From NCBI GenBank assembly GCA_024277955.1, contig JAJRUE010000231.1, positions 1 to 31,849 on the forward strand: a stretch of 31,849 bases of DNA, given 5' to 3'. Shown one piece after another: positions 1 to 7,245 of this stretch. Position 1 is the first letter of the stretch. Every line of letters begins with the position of its first letter. The notes below the pieces were generated by a model, which had not been told where the DNA came from, ran no database searches, and was given only the letters and a program-made list of their open reading frames with translations. A program made the position numbers and the translations under genes. This stretch comes from Alphaproteobacteria bacterium. GTDB lineage: Bacteria; Pseudomonadota; Alphaproteobacteria; Rhodobacterales; Rhodobacteraceae.

Positions 1-38
1 ACCCCCACGACATCCGCGGCAACCCACGGAAAAGGCGG

Positions 39-689
39 CTATTTCTGGCGCCGGAACTTCTTGAAATACCGCCGGTTCAGCCGGATGAACTCCATCACCA
101 GGCCGCCCAGCCCGCCCTTTTCGCGCCCCTTCAGAAAGGCCGAGCCGGAAAACCCGCCGACCGCCGATCCGATGGTGTCGACGATCAGATCCCACATGGT
201 GTCGGGCAGGCCGGATTTCTGCATGTTCAGCCCAAAGGTCTGGTCCATGAAATATTCGAAGATTTCCCACAGCACCCCCAGCGTGATGGCGATGCACATG
301 CCAAAAAGCCCCAGCGCCCAGGGCGGGGCGGCGTAGCGGTCGCCCTCGAACAGAGCAAAGACAAAGACGAACCCCATCATCCCGAACCCGATCGCCGAGG
401 TCGTGTGCAGCACCACGTCCCACCACCAGTAGCGGTTGTAGAAATCCAGCGCTTCGCCCAGAAACAGCGATGCGAAGATGAACACCACGATGCCGGTGAA
501 AAACGGCCAGGGCAACGCGATATGCATCCGGCGGGTGATAACTTCGGGCGAAATCGACACCAGCAGCGTGCCCAGCGCCACAAACACCATCGACCAGCGC
601 CCCAGCACCACCGAGGCCAGGATCGCGATCACCAGCGTTGCCCAGATCGCATAAACGATTTTTCCGTAGTCGCGTCGCGCCATGTGCAA
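39..689 (-). CDS. YjdF/DUF2238-like inner-membrane protein
   Basis: This is a 216-residue polytopic membrane protein of unknown function. About six hydrophobic segments are visible, near residues 11-30, 32-51, 59-81, 90-115, 121-146 and 167-186, and it ends in a basic cytoplasmic-looking tail rich in Lys and Arg. The pattern WDVVLHTTSAIGFGMMG followed by LWEIFEYFMDQTFG and DTMWDLIVDTIGSAVGG is characteristic of the YjdF (DUF2238) family, in which His, Glu and Asp sit inside membrane segments. The family has no settled biochemical role, so none is given. A second ATG two codons in (position 683) is an equally possible start. It is divergent from the EEP-domain gene, with 58 bases between them. 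Confidence 0.8.
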   Translation of the reverse strand: MHMARRDYGKIVYAIWATLVIAILASVVLGRWSMVFVALGTLLVSISPEVITRRMHIALPWPFFTGIVVFIFASLFLGEALDFYNRYWWWDVVLHTTSAIGFGMMGFVFVFALFEGDRYAAPPWALGLFGMCIAITLGVLWEIFEYFMDQTFGLNMQKSGLPDTMWDLIVDTIGSAVGGFSGSAFLKGREKGGLGGLVMEFIRLNRRYFKKFRRQK

Positions 690-712
690 CAGCTAGTCCA
701 CCGGGGGGGAAA

Positions 713-742
713 CTTCAATTCCGCGCCGGCGCGGCTATATAC
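713..742 (+). promoter_or_regulatory. Possible promoter of the EEP gene, perhaps leaderless
   Basis: A TATATA box at 736-741 ends only six bases before the ATG at 748. A weak -35-like CTTCAA/TTCAAT lies at 713-719. With this spacing transcription would begin at or next to the start codon. This is pattern matching only. Confidence 0.3.
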
Positions 743-747
743 AAGGG

Positions 748-1509
748 ATGCAGGGCCCCGACAGGATACGGCTGGCAAGCTACAACATGCGCAAGGGCAT
801 CGGTCTTGACCGGCGCCGCCGGCCTGAGCGGATCCTGGACGTGATCAACGCGCTGGACGCCGATGTCATCGCCCTGCAAGAGGCCGACCGCCGCCTGGGC
901 GCGCGCCCGGCGGTGCTGGACCGGCGCGCGATCGAGGAAAACACCGACTTTCGCGCGCTGGACACCGGGCTGGAGGGGCCTTCGCTGGGCTGGCACGGCA
1001 ACGCGATCCTGGTGCGCAAGGGGCTGGACGCCGGGCCGGTGCAACGGCTGGACCTGCCGGGGACCGAGCCGCGCGGGGCGCTGCTGGCGCCGGTGAGCGG
1101 GCTTTACGTGCTGGGCGCCCACCTGGGGCTGCTGCGCCGCGACCGGCGACGCCAGCTTGAACGGATCGCGGCGCTGCTGGCGGGGCTTGAGGGCGCGCAG
1201 GTGGTGCTGGGGGATTTCAACGAATGGTCGCCCAACCGCGGGCTCGAGGCGCTGCGCGGCTTCCGGCTGCTGGCGCCGGGCTACAGCTATCACGCGGCGC
1301 GCCCGGTGGCGGCGCTCGACCGGTTCGCGCTGGCCGGCGGCGCCGGGTTCGCCGATGCCGGCGTGGCCGATACCCCGCTCAGCCGGATCGCCTCGGACCA
1401 CCTGCCGGTCTGGGCCGACATCACCCTGCCCGGCACCCCCACGCCAGCGCGCCAGGACCGCCACCGCGCCGGTTCCGCCACCGGCCGCGACGTGATAGAA
1501 GAGCCGTAA
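748..1509 (+). CDS. Endonuclease/exonuclease/phosphatase family protein
   Basis: This 253-residue protein has the EEP (DNase I-like) fold, a family of metal-dependent phosphodiesterases acting on nucleic acids, phosphoinositides or sphingolipids. The expected motifs are in order: SYNMRKG near the N-terminus, ALQEAD with the metal-binding Glu, GAHLGL, GDFNEW with the catalytic Asp and Asn, and SDHLPV with the terminal Asp-His pair. No signal peptide is evident, so it is probably cytoplasmic, and the substrate cannot be read from the sequence. The last ~35 residues are polar and probably disordered. The start at 748 is needed to keep the first strand, and the frame is closed upstream by a TAG at 694-696. 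No Shine-Dalgarno sequence is usefully spaced. The Na+/H+ antiporter gene follows 116 bases later on the same strand. Confidence 0.85.
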   Translation: MQGPDRIRLASYNMRKGIGLDRRRRPERILDVINALDADVIALQEADRRLGARPAVLDRRAIEENTDFRALDTGLEGPSLGWHGNAILVRKGLDAGPVQRLDLPGTEPRGALLAPVSGLYVLGAHLGLLRRDRRRQLERIAALLAGLEGAQVVLGDFNEWSPNRGLEALRGFRLLAPGYSYHAARPVAALDRFALAGGAGFADAGVADTPLSRIASDHLPVWADITLPGTPTPARQDRHRAGSATGRDVIEEP

Positions 1510-1625
1510 CAGCGGACCATCCGGGCCATCGGGACCAACCGGACCATCGGCGCGGCGTGCGCACGCGGGCAATCCGGGCACGCATACCGCCGGGGCGGAA
1601 AACGACAAGAGCGGACAGGCAAGTC

Positions 1626-2873
1626 ATGAACATACTTCAGGTAACGGCGTTGCTGATCGTGCTGGCAGGCGCCTTTGGGGCGGTGAACTACCTTTTCCTG
1701 CGGCTGCCGGCGGCGATCGGCATCCTGATCGTGGCGCTGGGGGCGTCGCTGGCGGTGATGGGGCTGGACCGGCTGGCGCCGGGGCTTGGGGTGGCGGCCA
1801 CGGTGCGCGCCCAGGTCGAGGGCATCGCCTTTTCGCGCGCCCTGCTGGAAGGCATGCTGGGGCTGCTGCTGTTTGCCGGGGCGCTGCATGTCAAGCTTGA
1901 GGATCTGCGCGCCCAGTGGCTGCCGGTATTGCTGATGGCGACCATCGGCGTCGGGCTGTCGACGGCGGTGGTGGGGGTCGGGTTTTCCTGGCTGACGGGG
2001 ATGCCGCTGCTGGTGGCGCTGGTCTTTGGCGCGCTGATTTCGCCCACCGACCCGGTGGCGGTGCTTGGCGTGCTGCGCGAAGCCAACCTGCGCAAGACGC
2101 TGGAAACCAAGATCGCGGGCGAATCGCTGTTCAACGATGGCGTGGGTTACGTGGTCTTTCTGGTGCTGGTCGGGCTGGCCTTTCCCGGCGACGAAGCCCA
2201 TGCCAGCGGGCTTTCGGGCGCCGCCACGCTGTTTCTGCGCGAAGCGCTGGGCGGCGCTATCTTGGGGATCGCCGCGGGCTGGCTGACCTTCCGCGTGATG
2301 CGGCTGATCGACGATTATTCGCTGGAGGTGCTGATCACCCTCGGGCTGGCCTTCGGCGGCTATGAACTGGCCGTCGCGCTGGGGGTGTCGGCGCCGATCA
2401 TGGCGGTCTGCGCCGGGCTGTTCATCGGCGATGTCGGCACCAGGCACGGGATGAGCGAGGAAACCCGCAAATACGTCGCCGCCTTCTGGCAGATGGTGGA
2501 CGAGATCCTGAACGCGGTGCTGTTCCTGATGATCGGGGTCGAGGTCTTTGCGCTGGCGTTTTCGCTCGACGCGCTCGGCGCCGGGGCGGCGGCGATCGGG
2601 CTGGCGCTGGGGGCGCGGCTGACGGCGGTGGCGGTGCCGGTGCTGATCCTGCGCCCGTTCAAGGAGTTTTCCCCCGGCGTGATCCCGATCATGACCTGGG
2701 GCGGGCTCAAGGGCGGGATTTCCGTGGCGCTGGCGCTGTCGCTGCCCGAGGGCGACTGGAAGCCGCTGATTCTGACCGCGACCTATCTGGTGGTGGTGTT
2801 TTCGATCATCGTGCAGGGGTTGACGGTAGCGCCGCTGGCGCGGCGGTTGGGCCGCGAACCCGACCTGATGTAG
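1626..2873 (+). CDS. NhaP-type Na+(K+)/H+ antiporter (CPA1 family)
   Basis: This 415-residue integral membrane protein belongs to the CPA1 cation/proton antiporters, which exchange cytoplasmic Na+ or K+ for protons in pH and salt homeostasis. Roughly twelve hydrophobic segments run through it. The core motifs are ISPTDPVAVLGVLREANL and then IAGESLFNDGVGYVVF, holding the Asp of the ion-binding site (FND) and the conserved TDP turn. A later MTWGGLKGGISVALALSLP is also typical of the family. There is no long C-terminal regulatory domain, so it resembles short NhaP proteins. The frame stays open upstream, but the ATG at 1626 begins directly with the first membrane helix (MNILQVTALLIVLAG) and is the sensible start. 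Ion preference cannot be decided from sequence alone. Confidence 0.92.
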   Translation: MNILQVTALLIVLAGAFGAVNYLFLRLPAAIGILIVALGASLAVMGLDRLAPGLGVAATVRAQVEGIAFSRALLEGMLGLLLFAGALHVKLEDLRAQWLPVLLMATIGVGLSTAVVGVGFSWLTGMPLLVALVFGALISPTDPVAVLGVLREANLRKTLETKIAGESLFNDGVGYVVFLVLVGLAFPGDEAHASGLSGAATLFLREALGGAILGIAAGWLTFRVMRLIDDYSLEVLITLGLAFGGYELAVALGVSAPIMAVCAGLFIGDVGTRHGMSEETRKYVAAFWQMVDEILNAVLFLMIGVEVFALAFSLDALGAGAAAIGLALGARLTAVAVPVLILRPFKEFSPGVIPIMTWGGLKGGISVALALSLPEGDWKPLILTATYLVVVFSIIVQGLTVAPLARRLGREPDLM

Positions 2874-3155
2874 CCGCGCGCCCGCGCTCGGACCACCCGG
2901 CAGCCCGGCAGCCCGAACCTCGCCACCAAGGCGCTGAGAAAACCCGGGCGGCTCCCTGGCACCTCGGGGCAGGCCCGGCCCCGCGTTCTTCTTCGCAAGC
3001 CCTCCCTGAACCCGCCGGGCAGACGTTCGGGTCAGGCGACGCGCCCAGTGCGCGCCGTCACGCCAAGCCGTCTCGCCAGCCAGCCTGCAACGCGCCTTCT
3101 TTGCACATCTCCAGCAGCATGCAGGGTCACCCGGTCGCCCCCCCCGGCCCCGACC

Positions 3156-3872
3156 TCAGCACGAACTGTCCGGGCCGACCCGGCCGGGTTTGCCCAGCAG
3201 GATACGCAGGTTGGTGCGCACCAGGTTCTTCCAGACCATCTTGGGCAGGGACAGGAAAAAGTCCCGCGCCGCCCCCTTGCCCGCGCGTTTCAGCGTGTCC
3301 AGCAGCACCGGCGGGCGGGCCGGGCGGAACAGGCCTTCGCGCGGGGCGGGCTTGCCGGCCATCAGCCGCGCCAGCGCGGCCGCGGTGGCCGAAGGGTTGC
3401 TCCAGACGCTGCGATAGACGATGCAGCCCTGGCGGTTGATGATGAAAACCGGGTTCGGGAACCCGCCGTAGGCCTGGTGCACGGTGCCGTCCATGTCGTC
3501 GATCAGGATCTCGCGCGTTTCGCCAAGCGAGGCCTGCAATTCGCGCGCCCAGCGCCGCTTGTCCGCAAGCGTGCCATGCGCCGGGATGTTGCCGCCGGGG
3601 TGGGCTTCGCGCACATATAGCACGACGAAAGAGACCTCGGGGTAGCGCGCGACCAGTTCGGACATGCCGCGCCGGCGGCTCTGAAACAGCGGGCAGGTGA
3701 TCGAGCCGAATTCCAGCACCAGGAACCGCCCGGGGAAATCCAGAAGGCGGCGCGTGCCCCCGGCCAGATCGCTGACCTGGAAATCCGGTGCCCGGGTGCC
3801 AGGCGCCGGGCCGTCGAAGTTCACCAGGTCGTACTGGTCTTCGGAAAACTTGTCGTAGTTGTAGCTTGCCAT
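3156..3872 (-). CDS. Deiodinase-like redoxin (thioredoxin fold)
   Basis: This 238-residue protein resembles the iodothyronine-deiodinase family of the thioredoxin fold. Two family signatures are visible: EFGSITCPLFQSRRRGM (residues 54-70) and VVLYVREAHPGG. In vertebrate deiodinases the corresponding active site is GSxTUPPF with selenocysteine; here the position is Cys60, encoded by TGC. The later NPVFIINRQGCIVYRS strand is the usual cis-Pro half of a thioredoxin fold. No signal peptide is present, so it is probably cytoplasmic. Bacterial relatives are poorly characterised; a peroxiredoxin-like or other thiol redox role is an inference. The ATG at 3872 follows a GGGGGCGA ribosome-binding site. 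It lies 41 bases downstream of a marR gene on the same strand and is probably its co-transcribed target. The C-terminal ~50 residues are basic and outside the fold. Confidence 0.75.
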   Translation of the reverse strand: MASYNYDKFSEDQYDLVNFDGPAPGTRAPDFQVSDLAGGTRRLLDFPGRFLVLEFGSITCPLFQSRRRGMSELVARYPEVSFVVLYVREAHPGGNIPAHGTLADKRRWARELQASLGETREILIDDMDGTVHQAYGGFPNPVFIINRQGCIVYRSVWSNPSATAAALARLMAGKPAPREGLFRPARPPVLLDTLKRAGKGAARDFFLSLPKMVWKNLVRTNLRILLGKPGRVGPDSSC

Positions 3873-3913
3873 CGGTTCGCCCCCATTGCGTTGGTCGTCG
3901 CTTGAACGTCGTT

Positions 3914-4357
3914 TCAGGTTTCGCCGCCCTGCCCCGCAAGATTCGCCACCATCCGCGACAGAACCCGCACCGTCAGTTCCGCGTCTTCGGGCGAAATCCC
4001 GCGCAGCGCGGTTTCGATCAACGGCGTCGCCAGGGCCACCAGATCGCCCTGCGCGGCGCGGCCCCGCGGCGTCAGGCAGACCAGCGACCGGCGCCGGTCG
4101 GCGGCATCGGCGCGCCGCTCCACCAGCCCCTTGCGCACCATCGCATCCACCAGCCGGGTCATCGTCGTGGGGTCGCGCACCGTGCGTTTGGACATGGCGC
4201 CGGGGCTTTGCGCATCCTCGCGCCACAGCAGCATCAGGATCGCCCATTCTTCGGCGCTGACATCGTGGCCACCGGCGCGGAAGCGTTGCCCAAGGTCACG
4301 GCGCGCCAGCGCGCTCAGCCGGTTGACCCAGTATAGCGGTATGGTCTCGAACTCCAT
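3914..4357 (-). CDS. MarR-family transcriptional regulator
   Basis: This is a 147-residue winged-helix regulator of the MarR family, whose dimers usually repress nearby genes until a phenolic ligand or an oxidant releases them. The central region reads SAEEWAILMLLWRE, then the recognition-helix region KRTVRDPTTMTRLVDAMVRKGLVERRADAADRRRSLVCLTPRG, the classic MarR helix-turn-helix plus wing with the DRR(R/S) signature. The start at 4357 gives a normal family length; the frame is open further upstream, but that part would cross the fur gene. A short AGGT lies before the ATG. It heads a two-gene unit with the deiodinase-like redoxin and is divergent from fur. Self-regulation and control of the redoxin are inferred from position. 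Confidence 0.85.
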   Translation of the reverse strand: MEFETIPLYWVNRLSALARRDLGQRFRAGGHDVSAEEWAILMLLWREDAQSPGAMSKRTVRDPTTMTRLVDAMVRKGLVERRADAADRRRSLVCLTPRGRAAQGDLVALATPLIETALRGISPEDAELTVRVLSRMVANLAGQGGET

Positions 4358-4456
4358 ATTACCTGCATACAGCAATATTTGTGTTCCGCAAGCAATTTGC
4401 CGTTTTCCTTGGCGTCCCTTTGGGCTAAATAATCCGAAAGGACCGAAGACCGCGCC
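4358..4456. promoter_or_regulatory. Divergent marR/fur control region with spaced repeats
   Basis: This 99-base AT-rich spacer contains GCAATATTTG at 4372-4381 and GCAATTTGC at 4392-4400. The two starts are exactly 20 bases apart, so they would lie on the same helical face. A TAAATA box at 4426-4431 could be the -10 of fur. The repeats are candidate operators for MarR, for Fur/Mur or for both; the sequence does not decide between them. Confidence 0.4.
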
Positions 4457-4873
4457 ATGAACAGCACGATAATTTCCCGCTGCGAAGCCAAGGGGCTGCG
4501 CCTGACCGAACAGCGCCGCGTCGTTGCGGCGGTGCTGGAACAGGCCGACGATCACCCGGATGTGGAAGAGCTTTACAGGCGCGCCAGCCGGATCGACGCG
4601 AAGATTTCGCTGGCGACGGTCTACCGGACGGTCAAGCTGTTCGAGGACTGGGGGCTGCTGGAAAAGCACGAATTCGGCGACGGTCGGGCGCGCTACGAAA
4701 CCTCGGACCGCGACCACCACGACCACCTGATCGACGTGAACAGCGGCGAGGTGATCGAGTTCGTCGATGAGGAAATCGAGGCGCTGCAGGAAAAGATCGC
4801 CCGCAAGCTGGGCTACGAGCTGCGCGGTCACCGGCTGGAACTCTACGGGGTGCCGATCAAGCGCAAGGGCTGA
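4457..4873 (+). CDS. fur: Fur/Mur-family metal-responsive regulator
   Basis: This 138-residue protein is a Fur-superfamily repressor. The winged-helix part reads GLRLTEQRRVVAAVLEQADDHPDVEELYRRAS...ISLATVYRTVKLFEDWGLL, and the metal-binding part is HHDHLIDVNSGEVIEFVDEEIEALQ. The wording around DHHDHLIDV and the C-terminal HRLELYGVP match the alphaproteobacterial Fur branch that in rhizobia and Rhodobacteraceae acts as the manganese regulator Mur. The C-terminal CxxC zinc motifs of enterobacterial Fur are absent, as is normal in this branch. Iron versus manganese cannot be settled from the sequence; by relationship I favour Mn/Fe homeostasis. The stop codon is followed almost at once by a composite palindromic element. 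Confidence 0.88.
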   Translation: MNSTIISRCEAKGLRLTEQRRVVAAVLEQADDHPDVEELYRRASRIDAKISLATVYRTVKLFEDWGLLEKHEFGDGRARYETSDRDHHDHLIDVNSGEVIEFVDEEIEALQEKIARKLGYELRGHRLELYGVPIKRKG

Positions 4874-4888
4874 GGCCCGCAGACCGGC

Positions 4889-4948
4889 GCAAGCGTTTTG
4901 CAAAACGCTTGCAAGGCTTTTGCAAAAGCCTTGGCCGGCTGCGCCGGC
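4889..4948. repeat. Composite palindromic element, copy A
   Basis: Three palindromes follow one another. The first is a perfect 24-nt palindrome at 4889-4912 with half GCAAGCGTTTTG. The second is a perfect 22-nt palindrome at 4912-4933 with half CAAGGCTTTTG. The third is a GCCGGC-TGC-GCCGGC hairpin at 4934-4948. It starts 15 bases after the fur stop and may act as a terminator. Copy B at 9552-9614 holds the same units in reversed order. Confidence 0.8.
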
Positions 4949-5021
4949 TTGACAAATCCCGCCGCAGGCGCGCTGTTGCACCGGACGGTTTTTTCATTCT
5001 TCTTCCGACAGGCCCCGGCAC

Positions 5022-5897
5022 ATGGAAAACTTGCGCGGTATCCTCCTGATGGTGGCGTCGATGGCCGGCTTTGCGCTGGCCGACATGTTCATCAAGGGCG
5101 TGACCACATCGGTCCCGGTGGGGCTGGTGCTGCTGGTGCTGGGCGTCGGCGGCACGCTGGGCTTTTCCGCGCTGGCGCTCGTCAGCGGCGAACGCCCCAT
5201 CGGGCGCGACCTGTTTTCGCCGCTGATCATGCTGCGCAACCTGGGCGAGATGCTGGGCACCTTCGGCTTTGTCACCGCAATCGCGCTGACCCCGCTGGCC
5301 AGCGCCTCGGCCATCATCCAGGCGATGCCCCTGGCGATCACCCTTGGCGCGGCGCTGTTCATGGCCGAGCCGGTGGGCTGGCGCCGCTGGAGCGCGATCG
5401 TCGTCGGTTTCGCCGGCGTGCTGATGGTGATCCGCCCCGGCCTGGACGGCTTCGAGCCGGCCTCGCTTTTCGCGGTGCTGGCGGTCGTCGGCCTGTCGAT
5501 GCGCGACCTCGCCACCCGCGCCGCGCCCGGCGGCATCAGCCCGCTGCGCCTGTCGGTCTACGGCTTTCTGACGCTTGTTCCGTCTTCGCTGGTGCTGCTG
5601 GCCTTCGACCCCGTCACCCAGGCCCCCAGCCCCGGCCAGTGGGGCGCGCTTCTGGCGGCGCTGGCGCTGGACGGGGCCGGCTATTACGCGCTGACGCTGG
5701 CGATGCGCATGGGCGACGTGTCGGTGATCACCCCGTTCCGCTATGCGCGCATCCTGTTCGCCATCGCCATCGGCATGGCGGTTTTCGCCGAACGCCCCGA
5801 TGTCTGGACCATCGCCGGCTCGGTGGTGATCATCGCCTCGGGGCTCTACACATTCGCGCGCGAACGCATGCGCCGCGCTGCGGCAAAAACCCTTTAA
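5022..5897 (+). CDS. DMT-superfamily transporter (EamA domains)
   Basis: This 291-residue protein has ten hydrophobic segments arranged as two EamA repeats, the standard build of drug/metabolite transporters. The first repeat covers roughly residues 5-140, with ALTPLASASAIIQAMPLAITLGAALFMAEPVGWRRW at its end. The second repeat covers roughly 148-280 and contains the matching motif MGDVSVITPFRYARILFAIAIGMAVFAERPD. Such proteins export or import small metabolites across the inner membrane; the substrate is unknown. The ATG at 5022 begins with MENLRGILLMVASMAGFALADMFIKG, the usual first helix. The frame extends further upstream into repeat sequence, which I regard as non-coding. The stop codon lies inside the left arm of a short inverted repeat upstream of enolase. 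Confidence 0.88.
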   Translation: MENLRGILLMVASMAGFALADMFIKGVTTSVPVGLVLLVLGVGGTLGFSALALVSGERPIGRDLFSPLIMLRNLGEMLGTFGFVTAIALTPLASASAIIQAMPLAITLGAALFMAEPVGWRRWSAIVVGFAGVLMVIRPGLDGFEPASLFAVLAVVGLSMRDLATRAAPGGISPLRLSVYGFLTLVPSSLVLLAFDPVTQAPSPGQWGALLAALALDGAGYYALTLAMRMGDVSVITPFRYARILFAIAIGMAVFAERPDVWTIAGSVVIIASGLYTFARERMRRAAAKTL

Positions 5898-5920
5898 CAA
5901 CCGCCGCGCGGGCGTTAAAG
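5892..5920. repeat. Inverted repeat between transporter gene and eno
   Basis: CTTTAAC at 5892-5898 and GTTAAAG at 5914-5920 form a perfect 7-base inverted repeat with a 15-base GC-rich spacer, 51 bases before the enolase start. It could be an operator or a hairpin that ends the upstream transcript. There is no T-run after it. Confidence 0.35.
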
Positions 5921-5970
5921 ACAGCGGCAGACACAGCGCAGCTGCAACCATCCAAGCGGAAACCATCGCC

Positions 5971-7245
5971 ATGAGCACCATCATCGACATCCTCGCCCGA
6001 GAAATCCTGGACAGCCGGGGCAACCCCACGGTCGAGGTGGACGTGATCCTCGAGGACGGCACCATGGGCCGGGCCGCGGTGCCTTCGGGCGCCTCCACCG
6101 GCGCGCACGAAGCCCACGAACGCCGCGACGGCGACAAGGGGCGCTATCTGGGCAAGGGCGTGCTGGGCGCGGTGGAAGCGGTAAACGGAGAACTGGCCGA
6201 AGCGCTGGTCGGCTTTGACGCCACCGAACAGGAAGCCATCGACGCCGCGATGATCGAGATCGACGGCACCCCCAACAAGTCCCGCCTGGGGGCCAACGCG
6301 ATCCTGGGGATTTCGCTGGCGACCGCCAAGGCGGCGGCGGATTTCTCGGCGCTGCCGCTTTACCGCTATGTCGGCGGCTCGTCGGCGCATGTGCTGCCAG
6401 TGCCGATGATGAACATCATCAACGGCGGCGAACATGCCGACAACCCCATCGACATCCAGGAATTCATGATCATGCCCGTGGGCGCGCCCAATATCCGCGA
6501 GGCGGTGCGCTGGGGTTCGGAAGTCTTCCACACCCTGAAAAAGGAACTGTCGGGGGCCGGCTTCAACACCGGCATCGGCGACGAGGGCGGCTTTGCCCCG
6601 GCGCTGTCGAGCACCCGCGAAGCGCTCGATTTCATCCTGAAATCCATCGAAAAGGCCGGCTACCGGGCGGGCGACGACATCTGCCTGGCGCTCGATTGCG
6701 CCGCCACCGAATACTACCGCGACGGCAAATACCAAATGGCCGGCGAGGGCAAGACCCTGACCAGCGAGGAAAACATCGTCTACCTCGAAGCGCTGCTGTC
6801 GGACTACCCGATCGTGTCGATCGAGGACGGCATGGCCGAAGACGACTGGACCGGCTGGCAGGAACTGACCGAAGCGCTTGGCGACAAGGTGCAGCTGGTG
6901 GGCGACGACCTGTTCGTCACCAACCCCGAACGGCTGGCGCGCGGCATCGCCGAGGGCGCGGCCAACTCGATGCTGGTCAAGGTCAACCAGATCGGCACGC
7001 TTTCCGAAACCCTGCGCGCGGTGGACATGGCGCACCGGGCCGGCTTTACCAACGTGATGAGCCACCGGTCGGGCGAAACCGAAGACACCACCATCGCCGA
7101 TCTCGCCGTGGCCACCAACTGCGGCCAGATCAAGACCGGGTCGCTGTCGCGCTCGGACCGGCTGGCGAAATACAACCAGCTGATCCGGATCGAGGAAACG
7201 CTGGGCGAAGCGGCTGAGTTTGCCGGTCGTTCCATCCTTCGGTGA
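5971..7245 (+). CDS. eno: Enolase
   Basis: Enolase converts 2-phosphoglycerate to phosphoenolpyruvate in glycolysis and gluconeogenesis. The 424-residue length is normal. Diagnostic stretches are all present: AREILDSRGNPTVEVDV at the N-terminus, the catalytic loop SGASTGAHEAHERRDGD, IGDEGGFAP, the metal ligands in LALDCAATEYY, SIEDGMAEDDW and VGDDLFVTN, the catalytic Lys in LVKVNQIGT, and MSHRSGETEDTTIADLAV near the C-terminus. No key residue appears to be missing. The ATG at 5971 gives the conserved N-terminus. The stop TGA overlaps a GTG start of the next gene (GTGA), suggesting translational coupling. In some Gram-negative bacteria enolase is also a degradosome component; nothing here tests that. 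Confidence 0.98.
   Translation: MSTIIDILAREILDSRGNPTVEVDVILEDGTMGRAAVPSGASTGAHEAHERRDGDKGRYLGKGVLGAVEAVNGELAEALVGFDATEQEAIDAAMIEIDGTPNKSRLGANAILGISLATAKAAADFSALPLYRYVGGSSAHVLPVPMMNIINGGEHADNPIDIQEFMIMPVGAPNIREAVRWGSEVFHTLKKELSGAGFNTGIGDEGGFAPALSSTREALDFILKSIEKAGYRAGDDICLALDCAATEYYRDGKYQMAGEGKTLTSEENIVYLEALLSDYPIVSIEDGMAEDDWTGWQELTEALGDKVQLVGDDLFVTNPERLARGIAEGAANSMLVKVNQIGTLSETLRAVDMAHRAGFTNVMSHRSGETEDTTIADLAVATNCGQIKTGSLSRSDRLAKYNQLIRIEETLGEAAEFAGRSILR

Noticed and set aside
715..1608. Minus-strand frame with a collagen-like GPxGP stretch
   Set aside because: The stretch comes from short GGACCATCGG-type direct repeats at about 1512-1550. The rest of the frame is the shadow of the EEP gene, with non-coding-like composition.
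2874..3155. Spacer between the antiporter and redoxin genes as a hidden gene or RNA
   Set aside because: It contains only an imperfect TGAACCCG/CGGGTCA pairing and short frames with no family resemblance; it is a 282-base convergent spacer.
3690..3700. Selenocysteine at the deiodinase-like active site
   Set aside because: The codon is TGC (Cys60), not TGA, so no selenoprotein is encoded.
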